From Fibrobacterota bacterium (GTDB lineage Bacteria; Fibrobacterota; Fibrobacteria; UBA11236), in contig JAEKLQ010000061.1 in assembly GCA_019509785.1 (NCBI GenBank), positions 1-37,056 of the forward strand: 37,056 nt of DNA. Direction: 5' to 3'. Made by a program: the position numbers and the translations under genes. The notes beneath the pieces were generated by a model that made no database searches, was not told where the DNA came from, and saw nothing but the letters and a program-made list of their open reading frames with translations. The stretch's first letter is position 1. Every line of letters starts with the position of its first letter. Positions 25,809 to 33,287 of the stretch are shown one piece after another.

Positions 25809-27359
25809 ATGCAGCCCCTCACCTTCGCCATGCTATTGATGTCCTTCTCGCTCGCGTTGGGCCAACCGTCGCGGAATTCGGGTCCCTTCCCGGCGGCAAG
25901 CTGGGATTCGTATCCCTTGCGGGAACCCCTTCCGGCCCGATCCGTCTTCACCGATGGGCGAACCTTGTTCGTCGGCGGCGATGATAGCTTGCGGGCCTCC
26001 AGCGATGGCGGAGAAAACTGGCACACGCTTTCCTCCTTGCCTGGGAATGGAACGATCACCGCGATCTGGGCGGGCGAAGGGCTCATGCTCGCGGCCCGTT
26101 CCCATGCCATCTATCGTTCCCCCGATTCCGCGGCGACCTGGAGCAAGGCAGGGGGCGATTCAGTCATCGATGACGGGCTTCGCTTCCTCGCATGGAAGGA
26201 TACCCTCGTGATGCTCACCTCCCGCTTCTGGACCTATACCCGCATGTACTCCGTCGATTCGGGTCGCACATGGATCGCGGGAGGCAATTGGGGCGAAGAT
26301 CCGGGATCGATCCCGAATTTTCTCGGATCCGATCCCTTGGGGAAATCCGTAGGCGCCACTTCTTTACAGGGTAACCAGTATGTTACAACCGAGACGGGAG
26401 GCTTGCTGCGGCGGAGCGCCGCGGGAGTCTGGACATTCCTCAGCCCAGGAACGCGTCCGGCCACGCCCTTTGCCTTGGCTACCGCCGGCCGGAACCTATG
26501 CATGGCCACCGACCTCGGGGTTTCCTGCTCACAGGATGGAGGTTCGCATTTCTCGACCATTTCCAGCGATAGGATAAACCCCAACGGCTATTCGATCGCC
26601 GTGGACCAGGAACGGGTGTATGCGAACGCTTTTATCAATGGCCCTATAGGTACCTTGTGGTCCCGGCGTCTTGGTGATTTCGACCCTTGGGTCGGGAAGG
26701 AAAATTACTTACAGGGACAACTCGTCGCCGCCAGGCCGGGACTGCTGATGCTTTTCGGCCGTTACTCGGGGGCTTACCGCTCCCTCGATCAAGGGGCCGG
26801 CTTCAAACCTTATGGCAAACAGACGTCCGGCACCCTCACCATGGTCGCGTTGGGTCGGAAGCTCTGGGTCGAAAACTCGGCGAAGGGCATCTACTCGAGC
26901 TCCGACTCCGGAATGCAATGGCACGGATGGAACGCGTGGAAAGGTCCGGAGGTGTCTTCCCTAGCCGTTTCCGACTCGATCCTTTTCGGCCTCGGGTTGG
27001 ACGGGGTCATCCGGCAATCCACGGCAACGGATACCGGCTGGACGACCACGCCTGCCCCGCCAACCGATAGCCTCGTGATCCTCGCCGCCGGGGACTCCGT
27101 GCTTTATGCGGCGGGACCCGGTAAATTGTGGGTCCGTAACCTGTATGCTACCCCTGCGGCCGTGTCGTGGCGGCTTCCGAAGAACCCTTCCCGCCGATAT
27201 TCCGCCAGCTCCCGCGCCGGTTTCTTCCCTCCGCGGGGAGGCGCGGCCCGCGATGCATTGGGCAAACGGGCCGGGGTGAGCGCCCCTAACGCCCAAATTC
27301 CGCAAGGCCACGGCGGTTTGGAACCGGAACGAAACCGGAAGACGATAAAAGGCGACTGA
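25809..27359 (+). CDS. Secreted BNR/sialidase-like beta-propeller protein
   Basis: A 516-residue exported protein. The ATG follows a GGAGGTAAACGCG ribosome site. Residues 1-18 are a signal peptide. The body has at least six Asp-box-like turns with a Ser/Asp-x-Asp-x-Gly-x-x-Trp pattern (SSDGGENW, SPDSAATW, SVDSGRTW, SQDGGSHF, SLDQGAGF, SSDSGMQW), as in BNR, sialidase-like and xyloglucanase-like propellers. No catalytic residues of a named glycosidase family can be picked out. The last 60 residues are basic and Arg-rich and fall outside the propeller. It is the first of three likely co-regulated genes: an AA10 LPMO gene follows 69 bp downstream, and another such propeller follows that. A substrate-binding or accessory role in polymer breakdown is a reasonable guess. 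Confidence 0.8.
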   Translation: MQPLTFAMLLMSFSLALGQPSRNSGPFPAASWDSYPLREPLPARSVFTDGRTLFVGGDDSLRASSDGGENWHTLSSLPGNGTITAIWAGEGLMLAARSHAIYRSPDSAATWSKAGGDSVIDDGLRFLAWKDTLVMLTSRFWTYTRMYSVDSGRTWIAGGNWGEDPGSIPNFLGSDPLGKSVGATSLQGNQYVTTETGGLLRRSAAGVWTFLSPGTRPATPFALATAGRNLCMATDLGVSCSQDGGSHFSTISSDRINPNGYSIAVDQERVYANAFINGPIGTLWSRRLGDFDPWVGKENYLQGQLVAARPGLLMLFGRYSGAYRSLDQGAGFKPYGKQTSGTLTMVALGRKLWVENSAKGIYSSSDSGMQWHGWNAWKGPEVSSLAVSDSILFGLGLDGVIRQSTATDTGWTTTPAPPTDSLVILAAGDSVLYAAGPGKLWVRNLYATPAAVSWRLPKNPSRRYSASSRAGFFPPRGGAARDALGKRAGVSAPNAQIPQGHGGLEPERNRKTIKGD

Positions 27360-27365
27360 TACCTA

Positions 27366-27403
27366 GGGCGCCGCTTTCCAGCGCCCGCCGGCATGAATGC
27401 CGG
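27366..27403 (+). other. Two hairpins between propeller and LPMO genes
   Basis: GGGCGC/GCGCCC (27366-27371, 27381-27386) and CCGGCAT/ATGCCGG (27388-27394, 27397-27403) lie between the propeller stop and the LPMO start. With no T-run they may set relative expression or protect the message rather than terminate. Confidence 0.4.
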
Positions 27404-27428
27404 ATTCCGAACCTTGGGAGGAAGGACG

Positions 27429-28256
27429 ATGCGTTCCTTCATTTCGTTTTGCATTCTGCTCGGTACGCTCGCGGTTTCCCTCCCGCATGCCCACGGCCTC
27501 ATCGAAGATCCCCCTTCGCGGATGTGGATCTGCGGGGAGGAAACCAAACCCGATCAAATCGCCTTGAAGTCGGCGAAGACCCCGGCCTGCTCCACCGCCT
27601 TCGCCATCAACCAGGATGCCGCCTACAACTTCATGGCGGTGGTCAATCATACGTTAGGCCGCTCCCATGACAATCCCTTGCCGGCCTACGTGTGCGGATA
27701 CGCAGGGGAGTTCTGGAAAGGGGCCGAAACGCCTTGGGACGTCCCCATGGACTGGCCCGCTACGCCCATGTCCGCGGGGCCTAAAGCCATTACCTGGAAC
27801 GTCGTCTGGGGGCCGCATTTCGATGACACGCATGAGTTCAAGTATTGGATCACCAAGCCCGATTTCGTGTTCTCGCCGACCAAGGCGCTCGCCTGGGACG
27901 ATTTCGAAACCGAGCCCTTCTGCTCCCTCACCTACGACGATACCAAGCCGGACGCCAATCCGGCCATCACCGCCGATAAGCCTGGCAACCGCTTCGTGAC
28001 CCGATGCACCTTGCCCGCCCGCACCGGGCATCATGTCGTTTACGGGGAATGGGGCCGTACCGAGCCGACCCTGGAACGCTTCCACGGCTGCTTCGACGGG
28101 CAATTCGGCGGGACCCCAATCCGGATCCCCTACCGCCCGCGCGATCCCGGCCGCTCGAGTCCCGCATCCAGCCCGACCGGCTTGGACCTGTTAGGCCGCC
28201 CCCGGGACCTTGGCCGACCAGGAATCTTGCCCCGCGCGCCGGCAAGCACCCGCTAG
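27429..28256 (+). CDS. AA10-family lytic polysaccharide monooxygenase
   Basis: A 275-residue copper enzyme that breaks chitin or cellulose chains by oxidation. The ATG at 27429 has a GGGAGGAAGGACG ribosome site; an earlier in-frame start at 27393 lacks one. The signal peptide ends PHA, so the mature protein starts with His (HGLIEDPPSRMWICG). That N-terminal His is one arm of the copper histidine brace and HGxxxxPPSR is the AA10 hallmark. The second His is in DDTHEFKYWIT. Later RTEPTLERFHGCFDGQF matches the end of the AA10 core, and the Cys residues fit the usual disulfides. A short Pro/Arg-rich tail follows, with no carbohydrate-binding module. It lies between two secreted propeller genes. 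Chitin or cellulose specificity cannot be decided by eye. Confidence 0.9.
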   Translation: MRSFISFCILLGTLAVSLPHAHGLIEDPPSRMWICGEETKPDQIALKSAKTPACSTAFAINQDAAYNFMAVVNHTLGRSHDNPLPAYVCGYAGEFWKGAETPWDVPMDWPATPMSAGPKAITWNVVWGPHFDDTHEFKYWITKPDFVFSPTKALAWDDFETEPFCSLTYDDTKPDANPAITADKPGNRFVTRCTLPARTGHHVVYGEWGRTEPTLERFHGCFDGQFGGTPIRIPYRPRDPGRSSPASSPTGLDLLGRPRDLGRPGILPRAPASTR

Positions 28257-28343
28257 CGGTTTCCGCCTGGAATCGCCCCTTCGCCGGAGCCATCCCCCGT
28301 AAGAAGCCGGGAAGTTCCGCAGGCTTTCCGGCAGGACTCGCGA

Positions 28344-28351
28344 TACCTTAC
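28344..28351 (+). promoter_or_regulatory. TAnnTT box 4 nt before the GTG of the second propeller
   Basis: TACCTTAC then GGTC and GTG, without a Shine-Dalgarno sequence. Near-leaderless layout as for aroA and fur. Confidence 0.35.
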
Positions 28352-28355
28352 GGTC

Positions 28356-29672
28356 GTGACGCATCCCCTTCCCTCCCTCGCCCTCCTGACCTGCGCCGGC
28401 ATCTCCGCCTGGGGGGCGCCCGCATGGCGGGCGATCGAATTCACCGAACCCAATCCGGTGCAGCTCTCCTTATCGGCCTGCAAAGGCGATAGCTTATGGG
28501 CGACGACTCCGGGCGATCAGCGGTTTTCGGGAGATGGCGGGGCGACCTGGAGCGTGGGATGGCCTCTCTCCGATACCAGCTCCGGGGACTGCAAGGCGCC
28601 GGCCGTTTTCCAAGGCGATACCTTAACGGTCAAGAATCCGGTCCCGGGCCGTGGGTATGTTTGGCGCCACTCCGGGAAAGACAGCGTTCTGGCATTCGAC
28701 TTCCGCGGTAACTTCAGGAATCTAGTCGCCACCTCCAATGGCATCCTGGCCGTGACCCGCGGCGGGATCTCCTTTTTTTCGGCCGACGGTCGGAACTGGA
28801 ATCCCATTACCGAGGGAACGCGCGCCGCCGATATCCGCGGGTTGGCCGCCAATGGATCGATGCTGGCGGCCCAGACCTCCCTGGGCCTTTACCTTTCGCG
28901 TGACCGCGGAAGGCAATGGGAATACCTGCGGCGGGCCCTCCCAAGCATGGACGTTCCGCATTTGCTCCTTACGCAAAACCATCTTTTCTCATGCGACGTG
29001 GCCAAAGGATTCTTCCGCTATGATCTGACCCGGAAGGTTTGGGATACGCTTTCCTTCCCCCAGCAGCCGGAATTATTCAGCTTCGCGACCGGCAATGACC
29101 GGATCGTTTATGGAGGGGACGGGCCGGAAGGCCGCGGCATTTACCTCTCCAAGGACGGCGCCGGATTCAAGAGGGCCGGCTCCTTTCCCAGGGCCGTCTT
29201 TTACGCCATGGACGTGCTCCGGAATGACATCGTTTTCATCGGCAAGGATTCGGTCTTCCGGACCCCGGACAGCGGGGCCACTTGGACACGCGCGCTAGGG
29301 CCATGCCTCGACCTCGGCGTGGAGACGGCCGCCACCGATTCGGGGCTGTTCGTGCTGGACCCGATCGGGTTCCTGCGTATTACGGGTCCCAAGGGGTGCA
29401 ATCAATTCGCGGGTCCGAGCGGAAGCAAGCCCTATGGCACCCGCAATGACGAGCCCGGATTCCGCGTCGCCGGCGAAGGGGGCAGCGTGTACCTAAGCGG
29501 GCCCGATGGGCTTTCGGTCTGGGAGGATGCGGAAAACGTCGGCCTCAAGCGCGCCCTGCGCGCAGTTCCGACTCCACCCCAAGGGATCCGTTCCCCGGTG
29601 CGGGTTTGGTCCGCGCCGTCCGCAGGGCATAGGGGGCTGATCGATGCGAAAGGCGCGAGCCGTAAGGAATAG
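28356..29672 (+). CDS. Second secreted BNR-like beta-propeller protein
   Basis: A 438-residue exported protein starting with GTG, since no ATG occurs in the first 190 codons. Residues 1-20 are a signal peptide ending WGA. Asp-box-like turns recur (SGDGGATW, SADGRNW, SRDRGRQW, SKDGAGF, TPDSGATW), and Cys residues appear in pairs. The C-terminal 45 residues are basic and low-complexity, as in the first propeller. The two propellers share style but not close sequence. It begins 99 bp after the LPMO gene and ends before a terminator shared with rpsD. No enzymatic function can be assigned. Confidence 0.8.
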   Translation: MTHPLPSLALLTCAGISAWGAPAWRAIEFTEPNPVQLSLSACKGDSLWATTPGDQRFSGDGGATWSVGWPLSDTSSGDCKAPAVFQGDTLTVKNPVPGRGYVWRHSGKDSVLAFDFRGNFRNLVATSNGILAVTRGGISFFSADGRNWNPITEGTRAADIRGLAANGSMLAAQTSLGLYLSRDRGRQWEYLRRALPSMDVPHLLLTQNHLFSCDVAKGFFRYDLTRKVWDTLSFPQQPELFSFATGNDRIVYGGDGPEGRGIYLSKDGAGFKRAGSFPRAVFYAMDVLRNDIVFIGKDSVFRTPDSGATWTRALGPCLDLGVETAATDSGLFVLDPIGFLRITGPKGCNQFAGPSGSKPYGTRNDEPGFRVAGEGGSVYLSGPDGLSVWEDAENVGLKRALRAVPTPPQGIRSPVRVWSAPSAGHRGLIDAKGASRKE

Positions 29673-29689
29673 GCGGGCCGGAAAAGAAA

Positions 29690-29713
29690 AAGGCGTCCCT
29701 CGCGGAACGCCTT
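29690..29713 (-). terminator. Terminator between the second propeller and rpsD
   Basis: AAGGCGT (29690-29696) pairs with ACGCCTT (29707-29713). On the minus strand it is followed by TTTTTCTTTTCC, so it is a good terminator for rpsD; it may also act on the plus strand. A second hairpin (CGCGGCC/GGCCGCG, 29719-29736) lies between it and the rpsD stop. Confidence 0.75.
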
Positions 29714-29750
29714 TCCAGCGCGGCCCGAAGGCCGCGAAGTAACGCAGAGT

Positions 29751-30356
29751 TTACCGGGAGTAGTATTCCACCACGTGCTGCTCGGCGAGCTTCACGGGGA
29801 TCTGCTCGCGGATAGGCTTGGCGATCAGCTTGCCTTCCATCTTCACCTTGTTGATCTCGTAGTACTCCGGCACCTGGATGCCGCCCGAATGGGTGAGAGC
29901 CTCGATCAACTGGGGATGGTTCTTGGATTTCTCCTGCACCGTGATCACGTCCCCGACCTTCATCTGATGGCTGGGAGTGAAGATGCGCTTGCCGTTGATG
30001 TTGAAGTGGCCGTGGGCGATGTACTGGCGCGCGGCGTAGATGGTACGGGCGAAGCCCATGCGGTAGATGGCGGCGTCGGCGCGCGTTTCCAGGTAGGACA
30101 GCAGCACCGTGCCGGTGGACTCGTGGGAATGCGAGGCTTTGGCGTAGTAGCTGCGCAGCTGCTTCTCGGACACGTTGTACGTGGCCTTGAGGCGCTGCTT
30201 CTCGAGCAACTGAAGCTTGTACGTGGAAGGGCTCTTCTTACGCGCCAGGCCGTGCTGGCCGGGGGTGAAAGAACGGCGCTCCATGATGCGGGCGGCCTTC
30301 GGCGTGATGGCCAGATTCAGCGCGCGGGAAATCTTAACTTTGGGTCCTGCCGACAT
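29751..30356 (-). CDS. rpsD: 30S ribosomal protein S4
   Basis: S4 is a primary 16S-rRNA-binding protein of the small subunit and often represses its own operon. The frame opens earlier, but the ATG at 30356 gives the right N-terminus (MSAGPKVKISRALNLA) and has an AAGGA site. Signatures include ERRSFTPGQHGLARKK, YNVSEKQLRSYYAKA, LLSYLETRADAAIYRMGFA and the S4 RNA-binding domain ARQYIAHGHFNINGKRI. The N-terminal zinc-binding Cys residues of classical S4 are absent, so this is the zinc-free type. It stands alone rather than in the ribosomal alpha operon, at least within this window. Length about 201 residues is normal. Confidence 0.97.
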   Translation of the reverse strand: MSAGPKVKISRALNLAITPKAARIMERRSFTPGQHGLARKKSPSTYKLQLLEKQRLKATYNVSEKQLRSYYAKASHSHESTGTVLLSYLETRADAAIYRMGFARTIYAARQYIAHGHFNINGKRIFTPSHQMKVGDVITVQEKSKNHPQLIEALTHSGGIQVPEYYEINKVKMEGKLIAKPIREQIPVKLAEQHVVEYYSR

Positions 30357-30522
30357 TCCGTATTTCCTTCTTCGGGACTTCGACGCCCTACTCGGCGCCC
30401 AATCCGCAAACAACGATTTTTTAAGGCTTTACAAGTTAACTAAGAGCCTTGTTTTTTTCAACGAAACCGGCAAACGACCTCGTCCCACCGCGAGGGAGGC
30501 AGGTCCGGGGGACGGGAAATCC
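30357..30522. other. Divergent control region between rpsD and the rhodanese gene
   Basis: AT-rich compared with its surroundings. It contains an inverted repeat AAGGCT/AGCCTT (about 30423-30455) around a GTTAAC palindrome and several T-runs. A weak minus-strand promoter for rpsD is likely in this stretch, but I cannot fix its elements. Confidence 0.35.
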
Positions 30523-30530
30523 TATATTGA
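30523..30530 (+). promoter_or_regulatory. Candidate promoter box for the rhodanese gene
   Basis: TATATTGA lies 42 nt upstream of the rhodanese ATG; that ATG also has a GGGAGACC ribosome site. Confidence 0.35.
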
Positions 30531-30572
30531 ACCCTGAAATTCGCCTAAAATACCCCCCCAGGGAGACCTGCA

Positions 30573-30896
30573 ATGTCCATGAGCGATGAAATCTCCGCGT
30601 CGGAACTGAGTGAAATCCTGGAGAGCAATCCCTCCACCCCCCTCATCGACGTCCGGGAACAGGATGAGTTCGACGAGGTGAACCTCGCCGGAAAGCTGAT
30701 TCCCATGAGCGAACTGGAATCCCGCTGGCAGGAAATCCCCAAGGAAGGGACGGTCTATATCCATTGCCGGTCCGGCAAACGCTCCCGTACCGCTATCGAG
30801 TTCCTGAAAACCAAGGGCTATTCCAACTGCGTCAACCTTACGGGAGGGATCCTGTCCTGGTTGAACGAGGTCAACCCCGAGGGGCGTTCGGCCTGA
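30573..30896 (+). CDS. Single-domain rhodanese
   Basis: A 107-residue sulfurtransferase-type domain, close in size to GlpE. Typical features are STPLIDVREQDEFDEVNLAGK (20-40), IPMSELESRWQEIP, and the active-site loop HCRSGKRS with the catalytic Cys (about 74). It ends with GGILSWLNEVNP. Such proteins move sulfur between thiols or serve as sulfur carriers. Its stop overlaps a CTG codon that could start the DUF4230 gene, so the two are likely translated together. Confidence 0.92.
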   Translation: MSMSDEISASELSEILESNPSTPLIDVREQDEFDEVNLAGKLIPMSELESRWQEIPKEGTVYIHCRSGKRSRTAIEFLKTKGYSNCVNLTGGILSWLNEVNPEGRSA

Positions 30897-31597
30897 GCGA
30901 TTCCTCTCCCCCGGCCCGCGGTCCCCGCTTCGGGATCATCCTGGGCATCCTGCTCGCCTTGTTGTTGTGCGCCGGCGGCGGCGCCTGGTATTTTCTGGAT
31001 CGGATACGGCCCGAAAAGGTCGGCCGGGCCCTCTCGGAAGCCCTGGCCCAATCCCTCGGCTTAAGCCCCTCCGTCACCCTGCGCGATTGGGTCGTGGTCG
31101 AGGAGAAGAAACCCCTCGCCGAATTGGCCCTGGTCTCGCGCGATGCCGACGTCTCCCATCGCATCGAAAGCGTACGCCTACGCAGTAAGGCGGAACTGTC
31201 CCTGCGCGCCGTCTTCCGGATCAAGGCCGGTTTCGATCTGCGCGACCCGGATACGCGCTTCGCCCTCGAGCCCGGCCTGCGCAAAGCCTATTTCGAGCTC
31301 CCCCTTCCCCGCGTGCTCTCGGCGGACATGATCCGCTACGAGGTGCTGACGGATCGGGAAGGCTGGTGGAACCGCATCGGCGAAGCGGAGAAATCCCAAG
31401 CCATGGCCGACCTGCGAACCGAAGCCTTGGCGGAAACCATGCGGGCGGGCCTTTTGCGCGAGTGCGAAAGCCGGTTGGAAGAAGAGTTGGCGGGGGTTTC
31501 CCGGCGCACGGGAGTCGAAATCGCCGTGCGTTATCGCGGCAGCTTGGCGAACGCGGATTCGTTGAAAGCGTCGTCGAACTCGCCCATGCTTCCGTAA
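30893..31597 (+). CDS. DUF4230 membrane-anchored protein, probably starting at a CTG
   Basis: About 234 residues from the CTG at 30893, with a short basic start, one membrane helix (LGILLALLLCAGGGAWYFL) and then a DUF4230-like domain. That domain shows FRIKAGFDLRD, AYFELPLPRVLSAD and a C-terminal amphipathic helix ending ELAGVSRRTGVEI. No ATG or GTG is available near the natural start. The CTG overlaps the rhodanese stop as CTGA and has GAGGGG about 9 nt upstream. Alternatives are an earlier TTG at 30764 inside the rhodanese gene or a frameshift joining both. The last 67 bp overlap the convergent radical SAM gene. The family's function is unknown. Confidence 0.65.
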   Translation: MSDSSPPARGPRFGIILGILLALLLCAGGGAWYFLDRIRPEKVGRALSEALAQSLGLSPSVTLRDWVVVEEKKPLAELALVSRDADVSHRIESVRLRSKAELSLRAVFRIKAGFDLRDPDTRFALEPGLRKAYFELPLPRVLSADMIRYEVLTDREGWWNRIGEAEKSQAMADLRTEALAETMRAGLLRECESRLEEELAGVSRRTGVEIAVRYRGSLANADSLKASSNSPMLP

Positions 31598-32829
31598 GCG
31601 AAGCCCATCACCGCATCCCACATCGGCTTGTGCTCCATGCATAGGTACTGGAATACCCGGCCGCGCCAGGGGGCGAGGGCTTCCAGCGCGTTGCGGTAGA
31701 GCTTTTCCCGCACGGCGGAAGCATAGGTGATCTTCCCGTCGGGCGTGGTCTCGGTTTCCATCTGCAGCAGTTTGGAATGCTTGTACTTGAGGCGGAAGTC
31801 CTGGGCGAAGCCCTTGAGCAAGGTGACGCAGCCGAGGGAAATCCACAGCACCTCTTCGGCTCGGAACGACTCCAAGACCCGGGCCATGAGCCCCCGGTAT
31901 TCCCCTTCCCAACCTTCGAAGTACATCATGGGATGGAAATGGAAGCCGACCTTGACGCCCTTGTCGGCGACGGCGCGGGCCGCTTCCAGGCGGCGGTCCA
32001 GGGAGGCCGTCTTATGCTCCTCGTTGGCCACGATGATCTGCGGGTTGAGTGACCAGGAGCAGCAGACGTTGGCGGGGATGTCGTTCTCCAGGATCCAGGC
32101 GACGTTGGCCGACTTGGTCTTGAGCTCGATGACGGCGTTGGGATGGGAGCGGGCGAAATCGCAGAGGTCCCGCAAGATATCGTTCTTGTTGCCCCATAAA
32201 AGGGAGTCGCTGTATTCGCCGGTGCCGATGCGATAGCGCTTGGCCGGATTGAGTTCGACTTCGGCGAGCTTGGCCTTGAGATTGGTCGGCGCCGCCACCA
32301 CGGCCTCGTCGTAATGGTTCTGCAGGACGCAGTAGGAACAGGCCATGGCGCAATTGTCGACGATGTTGAGGACTTTAAGGTTGCAGCAGACCGCGCGTTC
32401 CGAAGCGGCCGGGCAGAGGCGGAAGATGCGGCCCTTGAGCTCCTTGTCGACGAAGCGGTGGGCGGGCAATTTCTCCTTGGGCGCATCGCCCGGATCCTTC
32501 GGATAGGCCTTGGGCCGCGCGGCCAGGTCCAGGTAGGCCTGCTGCCATCGGCGGAACAGGTACTCCCCCTGTTGACGCGAGTGGCCGGGCAATGGCCCCG
32601 CGAGGTCGGCATCCAGGGATGCGCGGAAGCCGGATTCGCCCCAGACGGATGCGTCGATGAGCCAATCGCCGAGGCGCTTCAATTGCTGGAAGCTGAAGCC
32701 GAAATCCCGCTCCATGCGGAAGGCCAATTCCCGATCGGCGGGAAGGAGGCGCTCCAGCACGCCGCCTTCCAGGGCGGCCAGGGTTTTATGGGTCGCCGCG
32801 TCCGGCGCGGGCCGTGTTTCCGGTGCCAT
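31531..32829 (-). CDS. Spore-photoproduct-lyase-like radical SAM protein
   Basis: A 432-residue radical SAM enzyme of the SplB type. The iron-sulfur motif Cys160-x3-Cys164-x2-Cys167 (NCAMACSYC) matches SplB spacing. The central barrel shows RIGTGEYSDSLLW, KTKSANVAWIL, CCSWSLNPQII, VGFHFHPMMYFEGW and VLWISLGCVTLLKGF. Spore photoproduct lyase repairs thymine dimers in Firmicutes spores; outside that group the family may repair other lesions or do something else. Residues 1-130 are an uncharacterised helical N-terminus. The ATG lies 7 nt after TACCTTT with no ribosome site, so the message may be leaderless. Confidence 0.87.
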   Translation of the reverse strand: MAPETRPAPDAATHKTLAALEGGVLERLLPADRELAFRMERDFGFSFQQLKRLGDWLIDASVWGESGFRASLDADLAGPLPGHSRQQGEYLFRRWQQAYLDLAARPKAYPKDPGDAPKEKLPAHRFVDKELKGRIFRLCPAASERAVCCNLKVLNIVDNCAMACSYCVLQNHYDEAVVAAPTNLKAKLAEVELNPAKRYRIGTGEYSDSLLWGNKNDILRDLCDFARSHPNAVIELKTKSANVAWILENDIPANVCCSWSLNPQIIVANEEHKTASLDRRLEAARAVADKGVKVGFHFHPMMYFEGWEGEYRGLMARVLESFRAEEVLWISLGCVTLLKGFAQDFRLKYKHSKLLQMETETTPDGKITYASAVREKLYRNALEALAPWRGRVFQYLCMEHKPMWDAVMGFAYGSMGEFDDAFNESAFAKLPR

Positions 32830-32836
32830 GGTCGGT

Positions 32837-32843
32837 AAAGGTA
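32837..32843 (-). promoter_or_regulatory. TAnnTTT box 7 nt before the radical SAM start
   Basis: The minus strand reads TACCTTT at 32843-32837, then ACCGACC and ATG. Confidence 0.4.
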
Positions 32844-32896
32844 CTAAGCCCCGGCGGGATGGGCCGACCCGCCCTGCGGCTTGGAACGCCTAAGGT

Positions 32897-33250
32897 CTAC
32901 TTCCAGGCCTTCAGGAACGCCGCTTCGTCGAAACCCACCGTGCTCTTGCTCCCGTCGGTGACCAGCGGCCGCTTGATCAGGCGGCCATTCCCCGCCAACA
33001 GGTCGAGAATCCCGCCTTCGCCTAGCTTGGGGATCTTGTCCTTGATCTTGAGTTCCTTATACTGCACGCCGCTGGTATTGAAGAACTTCTTAAGCTCCGC
33101 GCCGCTCTGATCCACGATCTTCTTCAAGGCCGGACGCGTGGGCGGGCTCTCCGTGATGTCGACGAAGGCGTACTCCCGGCCCAGCTTGGCCAGGGCTTTT
33201 TCCGCCTTACGGCAGGTATCGCATTTCTTGTAACCGTAGAAGGTGAGCAT
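32897..33250 (-). CDS. ArsC/Spx-family protein (YffB-like)
   Basis: A 117-residue thioredoxin-fold protein. The frame extends upstream to 33325, but the ATG at 33250 gives the normal start MLTFYGYKKC and follows TATCTTTG by 6 nt. The active site is Cys-x-x-Cys (KKCDTCRKA), followed by LGREYAFVDITESPPTR, KKFFNTSGVQYKELKIKD, GRLIKRPLVTDG and GFDEAAF. The conserved RPLV segment and the helical middle fit the ArsC/YffB/Spx group. The likely role is thiol reduction or a regulatory function; arsenate reduction is not shown, since no ars genes are adjacent. Confidence 0.88.
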   Translation of the reverse strand: MLTFYGYKKCDTCRKAEKALAKLGREYAFVDITESPPTRPALKKIVDQSGAELKKFFNTSGVQYKELKIKDKIPKLGEGGILDLLAGNGRLIKRPLVTDGSKSTVGFDEAAFLKAWK

Positions 33251-33256
33251 GGGATG

Positions 33257-33264
33257 CAAAGATA
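33257..33264 (-). promoter_or_regulatory. TATCTTTG promoter box for the ArsC-like gene
   Basis: Exact TAnnTTTG on the minus strand (33264-33257), 6 nt before the ATG, no ribosome site. Confidence 0.5.
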
Positions 33265-33274
33265 ACCAAGTTGC

Positions 33275-33282
33275 TATTTTGG
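33275..33282 (+). promoter_or_regulatory. TATTTTGG box before the DUF2797 gene
   Basis: A near match on the plus strand, 5 nt before the ATG. The two divergent boxes lie within 26 bp of each other. Confidence 0.4.
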
Positions 33283-33287
33283 CCAGG

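Noticed and set aside
32897-33250. Arsenic resistance locus
   Set aside because: The ArsC-like protein has a CxxC site and YffB/Spx-like features, and no arsR, arsB or acr3 gene is nearby.
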